The translations under genes and the position numbers were made by a program. DNA of 64,000 bases from Lota lota (Eukaryota > Chordata > Actinopteri > Gadiformes > Lotidae). The notes beneath the pieces are model-generated. The model saw only the letters and a program-made list of their open reading frames with translations, ran no database searches and was not told the DNA's origin. The stretch is taken from contig JACYXH010000812.1 of the NCBI GenBank assembly GCA_026745465.1, positions 4,144,454 to 4,208,453 of the forward strand. The letters run 5' to 3'. Shown here one piece after another: positions 1 through 14,495 of the stretch. How positions within the stretch are numbered: the stretch's first letter is position 1; each line of letters begins with the position of its first letter.

Positions 1-240
1 TGTGTGTTTGTGTGTGTGGGTAGGCGGATTTCAACGACTTGCAGCAGCCTGACCGGGTTCAAACATCCCCGTGGCATCTGAAAAACTCACAACCTGCGGG
101 AGGCGGTGGTGGGGGTCGCGCCAGGGTCAGCGGGAGGAAGGGTTGGAGGTGGGAGAGGGAGTTCAGGTATGACACTGCTTCTGATGTATCTGTCAACACG
201 TACACACGCACACTCACACGGGCGCGCATGCACGCATGTA

Positions 241-273
241 GACACACACACACACATCAGACACACACACATG

Positions 274-318
<45 letters not shown>
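241..318. repeat. (CA)n microsatellite
   Basis: A slightly interrupted CA repeat of about 75 bp, with a CATCAG and an ATGC interruption. It is read as His-Thr or Val-Cys strings in all overlapping frames, which creates false open frames on both strands. Confidence 0.95.
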
Positions 319-1110
319 GGCTTGGCTACAGGAACACTGCACTGGTCACAGGTCCTTGCTGGCTGAGGATTCTTCCACTGTCGCTGGTGAGATGAAAAAA
401 CATGAGACAACGGAGGGGGGGACTGAGGTGAGCACACATTGCCCCCTAGTGGCTGAGAGCTCCGACAGCCCCAGATCTCCCAGGTTGTATGGATGACTTT
501 GAAGCAGTAGCTAACCTGCTGCTAAGTACAAGAAAAGGAAAAACACCAACTGCTAGCTAGCCATTCTAGTGACACTTGCACAGAAGTCATTTGATCATTT
601 GCATATGACTATAATTAAGATTCTCTATTAGCACCAATTATACAGGTATAATTGGTGGTCCACTGTCAGTGCCAAGTGAATATTTTAAGACAAACATAAC
701 AGCTTATAAATTTTTTGTACAAAGGAAACGCAGATCTTTCAACAGGAGGTGAGATGAAAACAAGGCCTGGGCAAGGCAAACTTGGTAGAAACTTAAAAGC
801 AGCTTATACTTCAAAACCAGAGAGAGTGAAACAAAAGAAGAAAAATCAAATAAATAAAGACGCGTTTGGATCGACTAATGGATTTACTCCTTCTGTGCAT
901 GCTGGAGAATGTGCAGCTGTTCAGGTATTCTGCCAACAACATGACGGGATTGAATGGGTTCCAGAAATTTCTCCGCACGAGACGATCACCCAGAGAGAGA
1001 GAGACAAGGATATGTGGATGATGGGTGCGTTGTGCAAGCTTCTGATTATGTTTTTGTTATCTTCCAGTTGCACAAAATTGACCCTGATTATAAAGTTTCC
1101 AGAATTAAAT

Positions 1111-1209
1111 GAAGAAGAAGAAGAAGAAGAAGAAGAAGAAGAAGAAGAAGAAGAAGAAGAAGAAGAAGAAGAAGAAGAAGAAGAAGAAGAAGAAGAAGAA
1201 GAAGAAGAA
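1111..1209. repeat. (GAA)n trinucleotide repeat, about 33 units
   Basis: An uninterrupted GAA run of about 99 bp with all purines on the plus strand. It is a perfect mirror-symmetric polypurine tract, the class able to form triplex (H-DNA). It creates a poly-glutamate reading frame that I do not regard as a gene. Confidence 0.97.
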
Positions 1210-4200
1210 AGACATAACGTTTTAATTGGGGAGATGGTGCTATACGTTACGCATACTGTTATTATTATTGTTTCAGACCTATATTTCCAGTATGCTGTTT
1301 TTTCAAAAGGGTATAGTCAACCATGATGCGATACTGTACTTTAGGAAGTTATTTCAAACAAATAAAGACGGAGCAAATGTAAATTGATAGTTAACAAAAA
1401 ACTTAAAAGCTAAACTAAATCAAAGAATGTGGCAGAGCAATGACCTTTCTTTACTCGAATCAAATGACTAAGATATCCTTTAGATTAAACATGTTATTAC
1501 TACATTATCCTGTACTCCTACATTGTATACATAGCACTTAGCTACTGTGCGCTTATCATGCCTTTTTTAAGGCAACAAAAAATGAAAAGCAATTCAGTTT
1601 TTGCTTGCAAAGTAGCAGCGGCGGCGTAAGTGGAAATTGCTGAATGCTGAACTGCCTGTCACATGTAATTAGAGGGGAGAAAGAAACAGCCTCAATATCA
1701 CCCTCAAAGCCACCTGTTTGGTTCGCCAAGTCACATTCCTGTCCCGCAAAACAACGGCGGAATCGCAAGTGACAATTGCCATGATCCCCTGGAAACTCTC
1801 AGATCAACCGATAATTGGGTGGTTCTTCACCAGCAGCAACAGCCATGGCAACATCACACGTAATTGCTCCGTGTCTCATGCCCAAAGAATCATTAATCAA
1901 TGGCGTCTGGGGCTTGGAATCCCTCCTCTGCTGATGAGTTCCCGCTCTCATCACCAGTTCAAGAGCATTTCCTGTTTCCCAAACTGGAAGTGACAGAAGG
2001 ACAGAGGCAGTGATGGCGGTGGTGGTGGTGGTGGTTGCCATGCGAGGTACACTACACTGCAACAATGTCCATAGTCTCTCCCTTTACTTCCACCGGCCCC
2101 ACCCAGAACCAACTGGTCTTTGGCGAGCAGCAACTTGGTAAATGACGGATAGTAGTCAGCAAAAAAAGAAATAAAAATTGTGAGGTTCTTCATTACAGTG
2201 GGCGCAGTTGAATAAAAATAGGGCTCTTTAGAGGGCCTGTGCTCAACAACTGTTTGTGTAATGTGGCATGAATGATACAAATTGCTGTAGACTCTGCCAC
2301 CGCACTATTATCCTCTCTGTATTCGGGCCTGTGCTCCTCAGTGCAGTTAAAAGTCCTTGAACAGATATTGTCTCGACGGGAGTAAATGCAGGCCTTTCTC
2401 TCTATTCATCCTCGGCAATAGCGACAGTTGGGGTCTCCCTTTAGAGGTTGGCCGTTGATCACCAACCGCAGCCGAAGTGTTTGTTTGGCTTCTCTTTGTG
2501 GTTTTGTTTCCTGCACCCGATAGGTATAGCTGAAGGGAGGGAGGTTGGCTAATTGACAGTGAAAAATCGTTGCTTTGCTCATTCACATGAAAATAAGAGC
2601 AATCTAAGCAGTCAAAGAGTGGTGTGGTTGTGCAAAGAACAGTGAAAAGAAGGGTGATGGAGAGCAATGCTGTAACAGCTGGTAATGGTAGTCACAGTTG
2701 GTCTATAGTATGACATCATCAGCCACAGCACAACTCCAGTCCGTGTTCTCCATGACAACCACTTAGAGCCAGTATCCAAACATGTCGGACATGATAACTT
2801 AGAGCAAACTAGCCTTTAAACCACAACCTATACTATATTGTATCTTGTGTGTTGGCTATATGTCTACAGAATTCCAGACTGTATATTGAATAAAGTATTG
2901 TATTGAATAAAGGAAATTTAACAATCTTACATTAACATTTTATCATAAGACACCAAGTAAACATTTACCATGCAAAGAAACAACTGGGTTCAACGTCCGC
3001 AGATTAACCGGTAGGCACAGAGCCACATGCATCACTCATGTGTCCCAGCAACCGCACTCCAGTACATAGATATTTGTTTTCTTCTTTTTCTTTCCATCCT
3101 GCTATTGGATTTTTTTACTTCTTCTCGTGACACGAAAAACCCCAGCCTTGAACTCCACACACAACCCCAACAGAGCTCTGATCGGACCTCACGTGTTGTT
3201 CCATTGGAGCAGATTATTTCGCCTGTAGTCTCTCCATGAGGGCAACATGTTGGGTGTTGTTGCTTTTTTTAAAGAAGCGATCAAACAGCACATAGGTGGT
3301 GCCTGGATGGATAAAAACACAACTCGCACTGACCAGTCTCTCTGTCAGTCTTCCCCTTCAGCTAGAATTCTCCCACTGCACAGGTATCTCTCCCCTGGAG
3401 GTGCAAACACTGCAGCATACTCGTGTTGTGATACAACGCAGCACAGTACAACCATGAAGGACATTGTGATACATTTGTTTTGGTTGGTTTTTCATTTGTA
3501 TGTTTGAGATAATGGGGGAAGAAGTGGATTGGTGGTTGTCTTTTGTCGCCCTATTAAAACAAAGAATACATGTGTTTTGGGCCATAAGTCAGAGAATAGT
3601 GGTGTTTTGGCGTATGGATAAAGGGGGATAAATGAAAAAGTGCTGACACAGAGATGTTGTTAGAGACTGAGACTAATGCGTTTTAAGGCGAGCCGGTTGT
3701 TTTTCACACGTCCCTCCGAGAGCCTCTTTGGACGTCCATTTTCTGATGAATGTCGAGTTGGGGGGGGGGGTGGGGCATTGTGGAGTGCGTTCTTCTCCAG
3801 TGAACGTTGAGCGAGTGGTGAGCGAAAAAAAGAAAACGGTACAACAGGTCAGCAGCTGGAGCGGAATATGATTCACTGCCCCTCCCCTCCCCTCCCCTTG
3901 TCTGTACTCCCCCACAACACAGGACTGATGGACTGCTGACGAACGAGGAGGGGGAGGATGGAGGGGGAGAGAGAGAGAGAGCGAGAGAGGAACCCACTGA
4001 GGGATCAATACTTCTGTTTTGACCTGTGAAAAACTCCATTATACCTCCATCACATCTCCAGCACGCAAAGCTTTTTCCAACAGGTTTTTCAAACTAGTGC
4101 AGCCAGTCGATAGTGAGTAGCAACAATATCTTTGTTGACTGCAGTGGTGGTTTTCAATACAACAATGGACATGTCCAGGCGTACACTACTCTGACGCAAA

Positions 4201-4765
4201 GGAGGTTTAGAAAGTTTAGAAAGTTTGTAGCAACTAGGCTACTACGACTGTTATATCTTGGTCGATACTTTAATCTGGAAAGCTGTGATGACCTCGAAAG
4301 CCAATCTTGGAAACATTGTGACTCTAAACTGTGGCAGATCTGACCCCCGAAAAAAGAAAAAGACAGAGGGAACCGAGTGATTCAATGTGGTCGTAACAAC
4401 AAGAAAAATTACCTCACCACTTTATTATAGTTATTTCCCAACAAAAAAAAAAAACACAAAAACAACTGCTTTGCATCCATTGCGTAACGCTCTTTTGTTG
4501 AACTGCAATCTATTATTGCTGAAGCTGTTCTGTTCTGCTTTCCGCCATTACTGCCAAACAATTACATGGTGTGATGATATGCACGCTGCCCTAAACACCC
4601 ACTCCCAACCTCTCCCGGATCTCATGAGAGTGTCCAACGCGTTGCATGTGATCCTGCCGGTCCAACCCCATCACTCGATTTGGAAAAGCCAAGAGGGAAA
4701 AAACTGCAGAGAATAACTCAACATACGAACCAGAATAACCAGTTATATAGAGAGGGAGAGGGCAT

Positions 4766-4768
<3 letters not shown>

Positions 4769-4849
<81 letters not shown>
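4769..4849. repeat. (GA)n microsatellite, about 40 units
   Basis: Perfect AG dinucleotide run of about 81 bp in intergenic DNA. Confidence 0.97.
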
Positions 4850-4854
<5 letters not shown>

Positions 4855-5109
4855 GGTGCATACTCTATTTTAATGATTAGTGTGTTATGCTTTCACTTAA
4901 AACATAAGAATTCATAATGGAATGCGACACGGCACCATAATGCCTTTTATTTCGCTAGCTGGTCATGGAAAAGGCATTAAGTATGCGACAAACACCCTGA
5001 AACAGATTATTGCAACAAATGTTGTGTAGCTTGCGAAAGGTACAATCAACCTGCCTACAGAAATCAGAATATTGTTTATGTTTTAATTCCTTTTTTTGTG
5101 GACAAATCA

Positions 5110-5133
5110 GTGTGTGTGTGTGTGTGTGTGTGT
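5110..5133. repeat. (GT)n microsatellite, 12 units
   Basis: Short perfect GT run between two unrelated AT-rich stretches. Confidence 0.9.
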
Positions 5134-8100
5134 CAGGGAATTCATACAGACTTTACATATGTATCCCCAATGGCAGACTATTGCGATCCATCACACAACA
5201 ACAACAACTGTGTCCAAACCTTTTGACTTGGGTAAACAAAACAGCGGAGACAACCCAGGGACCTCTTTAGGAGCCGCCTGCAATGAGAAGACGGTGATTC
5301 ATGGTGTTATATTTGGCTGTAGGAAGATGGGCCTGTGGGCCCGTGTGGTAACGAATGAGCCTTTAAGGGGGCCTTGCCTCCGTCATTAATCTTAGCAGAC
5401 TGGGCCATAGAGGGAACACAAAGTCACTCTATTACTGCAGAAGAAGACATCCATTCGGTTACACTTTGTTAAACTCACCTAAGGACCATTCGCAATGCCG
5501 TGAAGCAATTATACAATTCATGCGCGGGGGGTCATTGCGCGACCAAATGAGGAAACAACGCCTTCCAAAATTTATTTTATATAAATAACATGGCAAATTG
5601 GAGAAGGTGTCAAGGAGAAACGCTTATGTTGATTTTGTAAATAAAAAATAAACATGAACGACAAAGGGAAAAACTAAATAGGAAATATGTGCTAGAGTAT
5701 AGAATATTGGGACTGGATATCTTGGTCTAGCTTACTTTTAGCTTTACTTTTTTTCATGTCAATGTCAGTAGCCCAGTGCGGCTCGTTACACACAGAAGCC
5801 TCCCCTGATGAGACTGCTATCTTGGATAAAGGCGTCATTCCCTCTAAAACTCCATGAGCTTATTTGTGATCAGGGATGCGATGAGGGGAGAAGAGATGAG
5901 AGGAGATTACCATGACGACTGCCCCGGAGAAGAGTACCAATCACATCTAAGCTACTTCGGTCCAGTGTCTTTTTTAGTTTTCTTACTTTCATTTTCATCC
6001 AGGAGAGGAGAAAGGTGAAGAGAAGGCTCCTCTCAGCTGGAGTGTAGGTCTGACTAACTCTAGCTGAATGCTGAGTAACCTTCCCCAGATATGCAGAAGG
6101 CCGAAACACGCGTGATCTAAAGGGAATAACAATTTTAAAAACAGTCAAGACTACTTCAAATCCTCTCAACCATGAAGTTGAGGTTACGTTGTGCGATGTC
6201 AAAGCAAGGGTTGAAACGCTGGTCTAATTGATCATTTTGTAGTGATCAGACCTAATAATATTTGCTGGAATGATCCGGGTGGATCAGAAAGTGATCATAT
6301 GATATGCAAAATAATTGACGGGTAGAAACGTATTCAAAATGGATTAGTTTTACACATGGACCTGGTGTGGTTTTGGAATGACCTGCCATGTCTGTGTTTT
6401 GTGTGGTCCATTCATAAGCAACCCCTTTATTGCGCCGCAATGCACAGACCGTTTACCTGAAAATGAGTGAAAGCTTAATTATTTTTCCATAATCACCATT
6501 TCGCTATGCCAGGTAATTGTTTGAGCATGGCATATTTCCAGGGGTGAATTATTGATGCATTTCCTTTTCACCTTCTCCTCAAGAAATCCGTAGCCGCCCG
6601 GGCTTTGTGTTGCCTATGAGTCCGCTCCATTCCCAACGGGGGGGGCAAACACCTTCAAGTGGGGGAGGGAGATACACTGGCAGTAGTGGAATTTGTACTA
6701 CTGCTACTTTTGTCTCTTTCCCATTGAACACTATGAAACTATGGCTGCCTGGGAAATGAATCATTGCGATGGAGCATCTTACCTGTTTAATAACCTATTT
6801 AATCAGTCCCTCCTACGGTTCAACGCCCCTAAATAGATATGAGCGGTTGATTTTTATTAACACAGTGCTTCCATTAGGAGCCAATTAGAACCCATGAATC
6901 AACCGCTGTGTTGTGTGAGTGTGTGATCCACGAGAATGATGTTGTGCGTGCAACCTGCTTCTGCATTTTTTCCCATTAGTAGACAATTAAAACATAATAG
7001 GCTGTTTTTAAAATACTGCCAAAACGTGACAGAACTATAATCACATCATAATGTAATATTCAACACATCTCGTCGGACGGATGCAATCATGAGCATGCAT
7101 GTCAAACTGGCCTTACCAGTGCTTTGTTGGAGCAGCCAAAGCATTAAGTCATCTCAATGGATTCTCTGGACATTAGGAATCTTCCCACTAAATATCTACA
7201 GCCAAGACTGTACGAGGCTCAAACATTACACACATCCTCCAGCCACTTCCAACTCTTAACATTCGGTCCAGGCACCACAGCCTCACAAAAAAAGAGGAAA
7301 ATCCTCTCTCAAGGTCGATGGCACTCTTACAACAAGACTAATTGAGAATTTGATCTAGTTGCCCAAGGAGGGGTTGGGCAAAGTGCTGTGGTGCATGCTA
7401 AAGATGAGCTATCGGGATTTGATCAGAAGTAATCAAAATGCTGGCCTACTTTTTTGACCAATTCCTTCTTTTTTCCCCCAATGCGCCAGCAGCGCACGCA
7501 GCAGACACGCTCCTCGCCTGTTACATCATTAGCATTCCATGCAAGTGGTGGCTCCTCTAAAGTGCAGTGAATAGCGAGGCCGTTACACTGGAACAAACCA
7601 CAGGGGATTAGCTCTAATGTGAAAGTATACTGTCACATGTCTGGACAAACAAGCCATGGTAACCGTGGAGGATGAAAACACATGGTCTCTTGCCTCCTGG
7701 TAAGGCTTGAGACGTGTGTGTGTGTGTGTGACGGTAATTTGATTTGATTCTTAATCCATATAGAAAAACAACTCAATCACAGCACTGTCATTGTTTTTAA
7801 CAAAATGGATTTAAAGGACAAGGCTGGCATGATGCTTTGATTGTTTCTTATTGGCGACATCCCAGATTACACCACCACCCAACTACAAAGTTATTTACCT
7901 TGGAGGCAGTATGACACTTTTTCAACTCTACTACACCTCCGTTTTTTTCCAAAGCAAAATGGCACCTCGTGCCATTGTTTCGTTAATCTCATCCCTACCA
8001 CATGTTTTGTCATGACTTGTATTTAGGTGTGTCCTGCCTTTTGTTTAGCTGTAGTATAGCCTTGTTTAGGTAGTCCAGCCTCAGTCCCAATTTATCTTTG

Positions 8101-9636
8101 TATGAAAATCTTGATTTTGTTTTAAATATGCTTAACCACCCTTGAATCTTTGGCGTTGTTTTTTACCTGGCAAGGCTGATTTCCATAGGAAGATACACCA
8201 ATACCCATTATTTAGTTCACTGCCTCTCTGTCACCTAAAACAGATTTTAGGAAAAGAATAACAATGGTTTTGCAGACCGATAACCTGCACCGTGACTTGT
8301 ATGAATGTGTTTTGGGACATCAATGAACGTCTGCAACACCGGCGACAGACTGCTGTTGGCCAGACAGACAACAATTTGTGCAGAAAACAAAGTCTTTTTT
8401 TTGTTTTTTGTTACTTGTTTCGTTAGGGATGTCAGCAATAGCAAAAAGAGGTATTGTCCTTTCATAGAAAATAAGAAAATGTCTGTTTTATATGAGCTTG
8501 GATATTCTTTATTGAGGCATAACCAACCAAACCTAAAGAAAAATGAAATGAGATAACTTACCAAATCCCCCATCACCCCACCAACCCTCCTGAAAAGGCC
8601 TATCGTTGTTTTTTCATTTAGAAGTTATGTACAGGTGACACCATCAAATCTAATGCAAAACACCAGGATGGAGGAGGTGGAAAGCCTCCTTGTCGAGCCA
8701 GAATAATCACAGACATATGGGATTTCAAATTTTTTTCCCTTATTAAATGGTAATTCACAAGATGTCAGAAATTGCAGCAGCGCCTTCGTACGGCCATAAA
8801 AACACGGCGCGATGGGTAACAGTCTTTTATAGCCAAATAAACACATCCAGTTCCACACACACCTTAGGTCATGGAGGAAATCGCTTCTGGGCGCCTGATC
8901 CATACACTGTCAATAGCTCTTTATATTATAAGGCAAAGAAAAGAGGCGAGAAAGGCCAGTGTAAAAACCTTACTTGCTTGATTTTACCGTTTTAGTTTTG
9001 AGTTTTGGGTTTGGGTTTTGCATAGTTAGATTTTGTATTTTGCATATATTTTGTCATCGGGACCTTTGACAATCCTTTATAGCACTCCTGTTGGTCCAGC
9101 TCTGATATAAACACTGTGTAGCTCTGCTCTTTAAAACACAACACACAGCTTATATCCAGGGAAACTGAGAAGACCAGAAGAAGTTTTTCCACTATAATAA
9201 CAAAAACGAAAAAAAAACAACGCTGGTGTCCGGTGATTAAATAGCCCGCGTCTGAATCATTTATTGGATGCAACTTTAAATAAACGTGTGAGAAGGTTTG
9301 AGTTGAAAATGAAGAAAAGCAACAAGAAAAATGTGCGGCCCCAACAAGCCACCAGCTTGTCTGGGAGAGAGTTGAAAGTCGTAGCAAAACAACAATCCAA
9401 AAGTTGAGCTCCCCTCCCCTCCCCTCCCCTTCCCTTCCCCCATCTACCCACCCACCCCATCGACTCCCCTCACTCGACACGCCGACAAGCTGCTCGTGAT
9501 TAGCTCTCCACTAGCGTTCTCCCGAAGCGATGGATTATGACAGGGCTCCGCAAAAGAATAAGTATGACACCTCTTACCTGCAGCCCAAACAAATAAGAGC
9601 ACATCACAGAGTTGTGCGGCACCGCTAGCGTCAGCT

Positions 9637-9665
<29 letters not shown>
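9637..9665. repeat. poly-C tract, 29 nt
   Basis: Uninterrupted C homopolymer. It is one of several 15-31 nt C or G runs in the window and is a likely site of assembly length error. Confidence 0.95.
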
Positions 9666-9675
<10 letters not shown>

Positions 9676-12600
9676 ACTTTCTTCTTTGTTTTGCATTATT
9701 TCTGCTGAGGGCTGGAGTGGAAATGTTATTTTTTTTGCTAGTGAAAAAGATTTCCTGCAGGACAACAAATGAACTGAAAATGCCAGAGACTTAGAGGTGA
9801 ATACGCACTTTTACGTTTGTTTGCAGATGCTTGACTACAATGAGAGCCTTTTGAGTGTGAATTGTGCAGCTCAGTATTGCCCTCTTACACAAGGGGTGCT
9901 GAGCAGCTGGAAAGGGGCTGGGGCGGGGGTGGGGGGTAAGGGTTGGGGGGGGGCAACCTGGAATGGAGGAACACTTCAATGTCGCCCTCTTCCTCCTCTC
10001 CTCCACCAGTGATTATACAATTGATTTTTTTCTCTCTCTTGCTTGTGGTTCCTGCTATAGGAACAGTAATAACAATTTATCTTGGCTCCTTGTTCCATTA
10101 CGGCAGAGCTGCTGGGAAACCGGAGGAAAAGTGCAGTGTTTTATGATTTATGGGGGCTATTTGACCTGTGCTTATTAGAGGGATCTGCAGAATATGATTT
10201 GGGCTGTGGAAATAGACTATGACTTGTGCTGCAACGGTTGAGAGTGTGGACATGGCTTCGGGAGAAGATGGAAAGCGTGCTCCGCTGGATTGGAAAACAA
10301 ACCCAGAGTCTCCACCAAGATGTTTAAATGTATCGCTGCCTTGCTGATGCGGCCAGGCTCATTCGCTCAATGCCGGCGCCTGCCTTCCATCTCGTTCAGA
10401 AGTCATGAAGCATGGCGACTGTCATGTGTCAGTATCCTGCCCCCTCAGAGATACTATTTATTACATTTCCTGCCATATGCCATTACCATGACAATTTGCA
10501 GTTCTATACCGTTGATATCCTCCCAATTGAATATTCCACTGTACCAGTCGCTGAGGGCTGAATGCTAGCATGGGTGGTGGGGGCGCGTCTGAACGAGGAG
10601 TCCGATGCTTGTTGTCATGGCTCCTGACCACAGCAGCAGATTCAGTTACGTGTTAGTGCCTGTGCCTGCAGCACACACCGCACACAATCTTTTGGGTTTG
10701 CCTGCTTATTCCTTGCTGATTGGCATTTATAGAGCTTTTATGGAGCCCTTTTAAACATGGCAGCCGAGTCTGTGTCAAACTCCAAGTCCCTTCCCTGTGG
10801 CTCGAGATAATATTTAACTGCTGACCTTATCTTCTCCCCGATCTGTCCCCTCCTCCTTCCATCACTCACCTCTCTCGCAACCAGCGGCGGGCATGTTAAT
10901 GTCTGACACAGCTCCACATGTGCGATGCTAATCCGTGTGGCGGCCCAGCTGATTAAAGATGGCTATCGCCGGGGGAACGTAAACACAGACATGCCCGGGG
11001 AAGCTGGAGATGCACAGGAGCTTGTTAAAACGTTTGCTCGCTGGGCTCAGTGTAATAATACAGATCTGGGAGGCGAGATCTACACATCTACTCTCGTAAG
11101 AAAAGACCAGGAGAAATACAAATATGCGTTTCCCCCTGTATTTTCCCCTTTATGTCTGGGCCCTGCGTTTCCCAGTAGGAAATCACAATGGAGGAGTTTA
11201 TCACCATCCATCGCAAATAATCAAATAATCGAAATGCTTGCTGAAATGCTCAATGATGTTGTCCTAAACATCTTTTTCCCTTTTTCCTGTCTATCGTTCT
11301 TTCTACCCATCTGCATCTTCCTTCAACATTCAAGTCCTGATTCAAATATTAATTGCATAGTTAAAAAGAGCAAAAGGTCGTTTTTCATTAGTGGGAGAAT
11401 GGCCTCACTCGTAAACCCTTGTTTGTTCACTTCCTTGGAAAGATTATTTACAGAACCATTTTCCCTTTGATATTCATTGTCATATGTCAGCTATGGTTAC
11501 TTTTTAAGGTATCACCAAGTTGCAAAAAAAAATAACATATACATTGAATATGTTATGCTACTACAACAGTGACGCTGATTCTGAAGAGATTCTGAAGCGA
11601 TGATGCAGTGACAGAAAAGCTAGTAACCGGTCTACATTTGATCTACGTGAAGAATGCATATCAAATCCTGAACCGTGGCAAAAGTCTTCCTAGGTATTGA
11701 CAATTACATATTTTTGCATCTTCTCCACCAGCGCTTATATGAAAACATTGAGCGCATTTTGTCTCCATAATTATTTTGTTAGTTGTTTCTCTGGTCAGCA
11801 GTGAGCATAATAGGATTTTCCACCTCAATTTGGAATTGAATGGAATTGAATTTAAAACAGAGTGACCTCTGCCAGTGAATTCAATACAGATGAATCACTT
11901 AGCAAACTCAATGACGTCCCATCTTTTATTTGTTTATGTACATAATTGGTCTGCAGTCCCCTTGTCTGAACATTGAATGTGCCCCTATGGAAACGTATTT
12001 TAGTCGAAAGATCATCCGCAAAGTGTCAGCTAAATGGCTAAAAAGTACACAGTAAAATAGCTCTTTAATGATTTACAATTCCAACCTTATTATAAGGAAC
12101 ATATATTGGATTATGCTGCACGTTTTATAACATTCGTTAAGGCTATTAAAATGTCAGCAAATACTTATATTTACTCACATCTATATGACTAGAATCATGT
12201 GTAATTATGGAAACGGCACTGCCAGGAAATGTACTTTTAAATCCTAGGTCTTAAATACATCAAGTAATACAGATTTTCCACTTATATAGGATAAATGTTA
12301 ATAAGTCTATGGCTTAAAAGCACACACAGGGATTAAACTTGACTTTCACCATAATTGGGTTCTTCCCCACAGCTGAGGTGCTATGTCCTTGTCAACTTAA
12401 ACTCAATGTGTTCCGAGAAACCCAGAACTGTCTCGCCATTTTCCCTTAAACTTAAAAATGACATTAAGTTGAATGATTAAAACATAGGATGTAAAAGGCG
12501 GCCTAGTTTTGGAACAAGTCGCGCCATTGTTGAAATGCAGCTTGGTTACCAAAACCTTCCATAAAATTAAAACAAAACCAATAAAAAGGATGGTGTGTGG

Positions 12601-14100
12601 GAAGTCAAGGACTCCAAAGGTGTAGGCTGAGAGATGCTGAAAGTTTACTCCGATATAATAGCCATCAGAAGCAATCATTATCTCCCTAACAGCAGGCAGC
12701 ATTGAACAGCACTCCACAGCCATCATATCAGGTGCAGTTCTCCTTTCAACAGAATCCACAGGGTGGCTGTGACTGGAGCATCACAGTCTTTAACGTCGCT
12801 AGACTATTAATGATTCTGGGGAGTTCTCTGCCTGTACCCATACGACTTGTTCTGGCCCGTACTGTCTCCTTCCTCAGCCAAATGTAATAACTCACCCAGC
12901 AGAAATAAGCAAACCTTGACAAGCCGGTTAGGTTTCCTGGGAAGGGAGCCTCTCAGTGGTCAGGGACAGAGGGATGTGGAGGGATAGAGGGGGGAGGGTT
13001 GGTGAATGATAGGCAGGCGGGAAAATTAACGCTGGGGTGAAAAAGGACGATAATGCTGTAATGTCGGTGTCCTAGAAAAGAAATCCCCCAGCCAGAGGCA
13101 AAGAGGGACTTTAATTGAGATTCAAAGCGGAATACCCAGCTACTACACACAGAGAGGTGATGCTAAAAGCAAATTTAAAGGCAAGGAAGTGCAGGCCTCC
13201 CCCAGGACAGTGTTCACTACGTAGCTCCATTTACTCTTCACTATTCCTGTTGATAATCTGCATGCAGCCATTGTTTTAACTAGCATTTAGGATGTGGCAC
13301 GAGGCATCTCTTGGATAACTTGAGGTGCTGCACTACCAATACCAATTAGCCAGCTGTTGTGTTGGGCACCAAGAGACAATGATCTCTATTGGCTAAAAGG
13401 AGTGTAGCGATAATAAAATACAATAAATTGTAATCGCGTGTCATCCCTATTTCTAGGGTTTAACAGCCTCCTCACACTGAAAGGCTCCGGGTTTCACATT
13501 TGTCTTGGAAATGAGCCCCTTCCACGCTTTAACCGGCACAGATTCTGCCCCCGTTTTCATTTTATGGAAGCGATGGGCTATATCACACATAAAGCACTGC
13601 TGGGGGTTTTCCTCCCTAGGTTTTTGTTCAAATGTCTTCATTGGACGTGCTACACAAAGTCATTAAAAACGGGTATGTCTGCATATTTCTACATTTGCAC
13701 GCTTTTTGGGGTTTTCTGTGTGCTCTTTAGCATTTACATTACACGGGGAAGAGGGAGGCTTGGGGTGTATTGCGCTTCTTAAAGGGGTTAGAGGCCCAGT
13801 GGTTTAGTCAAGGGCACAGTAGGAATAATGGTATTAGTCCCCCATATGTCAAAGTGAGCCATCTCCAGACATCTGATTTACAGGGTTGATCTGTAATCCA
13901 ATCTGCTGTCTCTACCCTGCTGTCCCCCCCTTTAACCCCTAAAGGTTGTTTCATTAAATTCCCTCTTTTGCAATGTCTCAATATGAGCAACTGGATGACA
14001 AAAAAAGACACACAGTGGTCGATTTCCATTTCAAACCCTGAATGGCCAGACTCTTTTCAAAGCCACCAATTACCAACCAACCTTCAGCTTCCGAAGAAGA
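9666..14100. other. intergenic DNA with conserved-element-like stretch
   Basis: No coding exon is recognised. The part from about 10300 to 11100 has few simple repeats, more balanced base composition and a dense mix of homeodomain-like ATTA cores and E-box-like CANNTG words, as seen in conserved non-coding elements. A 181-codon open frame (10925-11470) overlaps it but has no recognisable domain and no usual splice context, so it is not called. Confidence 0.45.
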
Positions 14101-14370
14101 GGAGGGAGGGGGGGGGGGGGGAGAGCCCACGTTAGCATAAATCGGGTTTAGCGAGCATGACTGTCACTTCAAAGATAATCAAACTAATTAGAAAAAAATT
14201 CTTGAAGTGTTTGCAAATGTAGGAATGAGTCAGAGATAATCCACTTGCTTTGCTTCTGCCATTTTTTGTTGTTGCCTGTCGTGCACATTTCATTATGTAA
14301 CTCAGAGGAGTCATGGGTGCAGACAGGCGGCAGGGCAAAAATGAGAAACAAACAAATGTTAACCTCGGGT

Positions 14371-14495
<125 letters not shown>

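Larger units (their letters stand above)
1..9600. other. gene-poor intergenic DNA, left part
   Basis: No exon is supportable here. Open frames are short, lack recognisable domains, and the longest (715-1326) is inflated by a GAA repeat coding for glutamate. Composition is AT-rich, with microsatellites at 241-318, 1111-1209, 4769-4849 and 5110-5133 and a G-run at 3761-3770. If human 1p32.3 synteny holds, the neighbour beyond the left edge could be cyb5rl, mrpl37 or ssbp3, but nothing in the window confirms this. Confidence 0.6.

Noticed and set aside
39-437. Open frames on both strands with His-Thr and Cys-Val strings
   Set aside because: They are translations of the CA/GT repeat and adjoining low-complexity DNA.
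715-1326. 203-codon open frame with a poly-glutamate stretch
   Set aside because: Its length comes from the GAA microsatellite. Flanking residues show no domain and there is no splice or promoter support.
9960-10180. Possible exon flanked by TCCACCAG and later TGCTATAG
   Set aside because: The AG sites look like acceptors but no donor and no frame with recognisable protein follows.
10925-11470. 181-codon open frame
   Set aside because: No recognisable domain and no splice sites matching a gene model. It overlaps a likely regulatory stretch and ends in ordinary AT-rich DNA.
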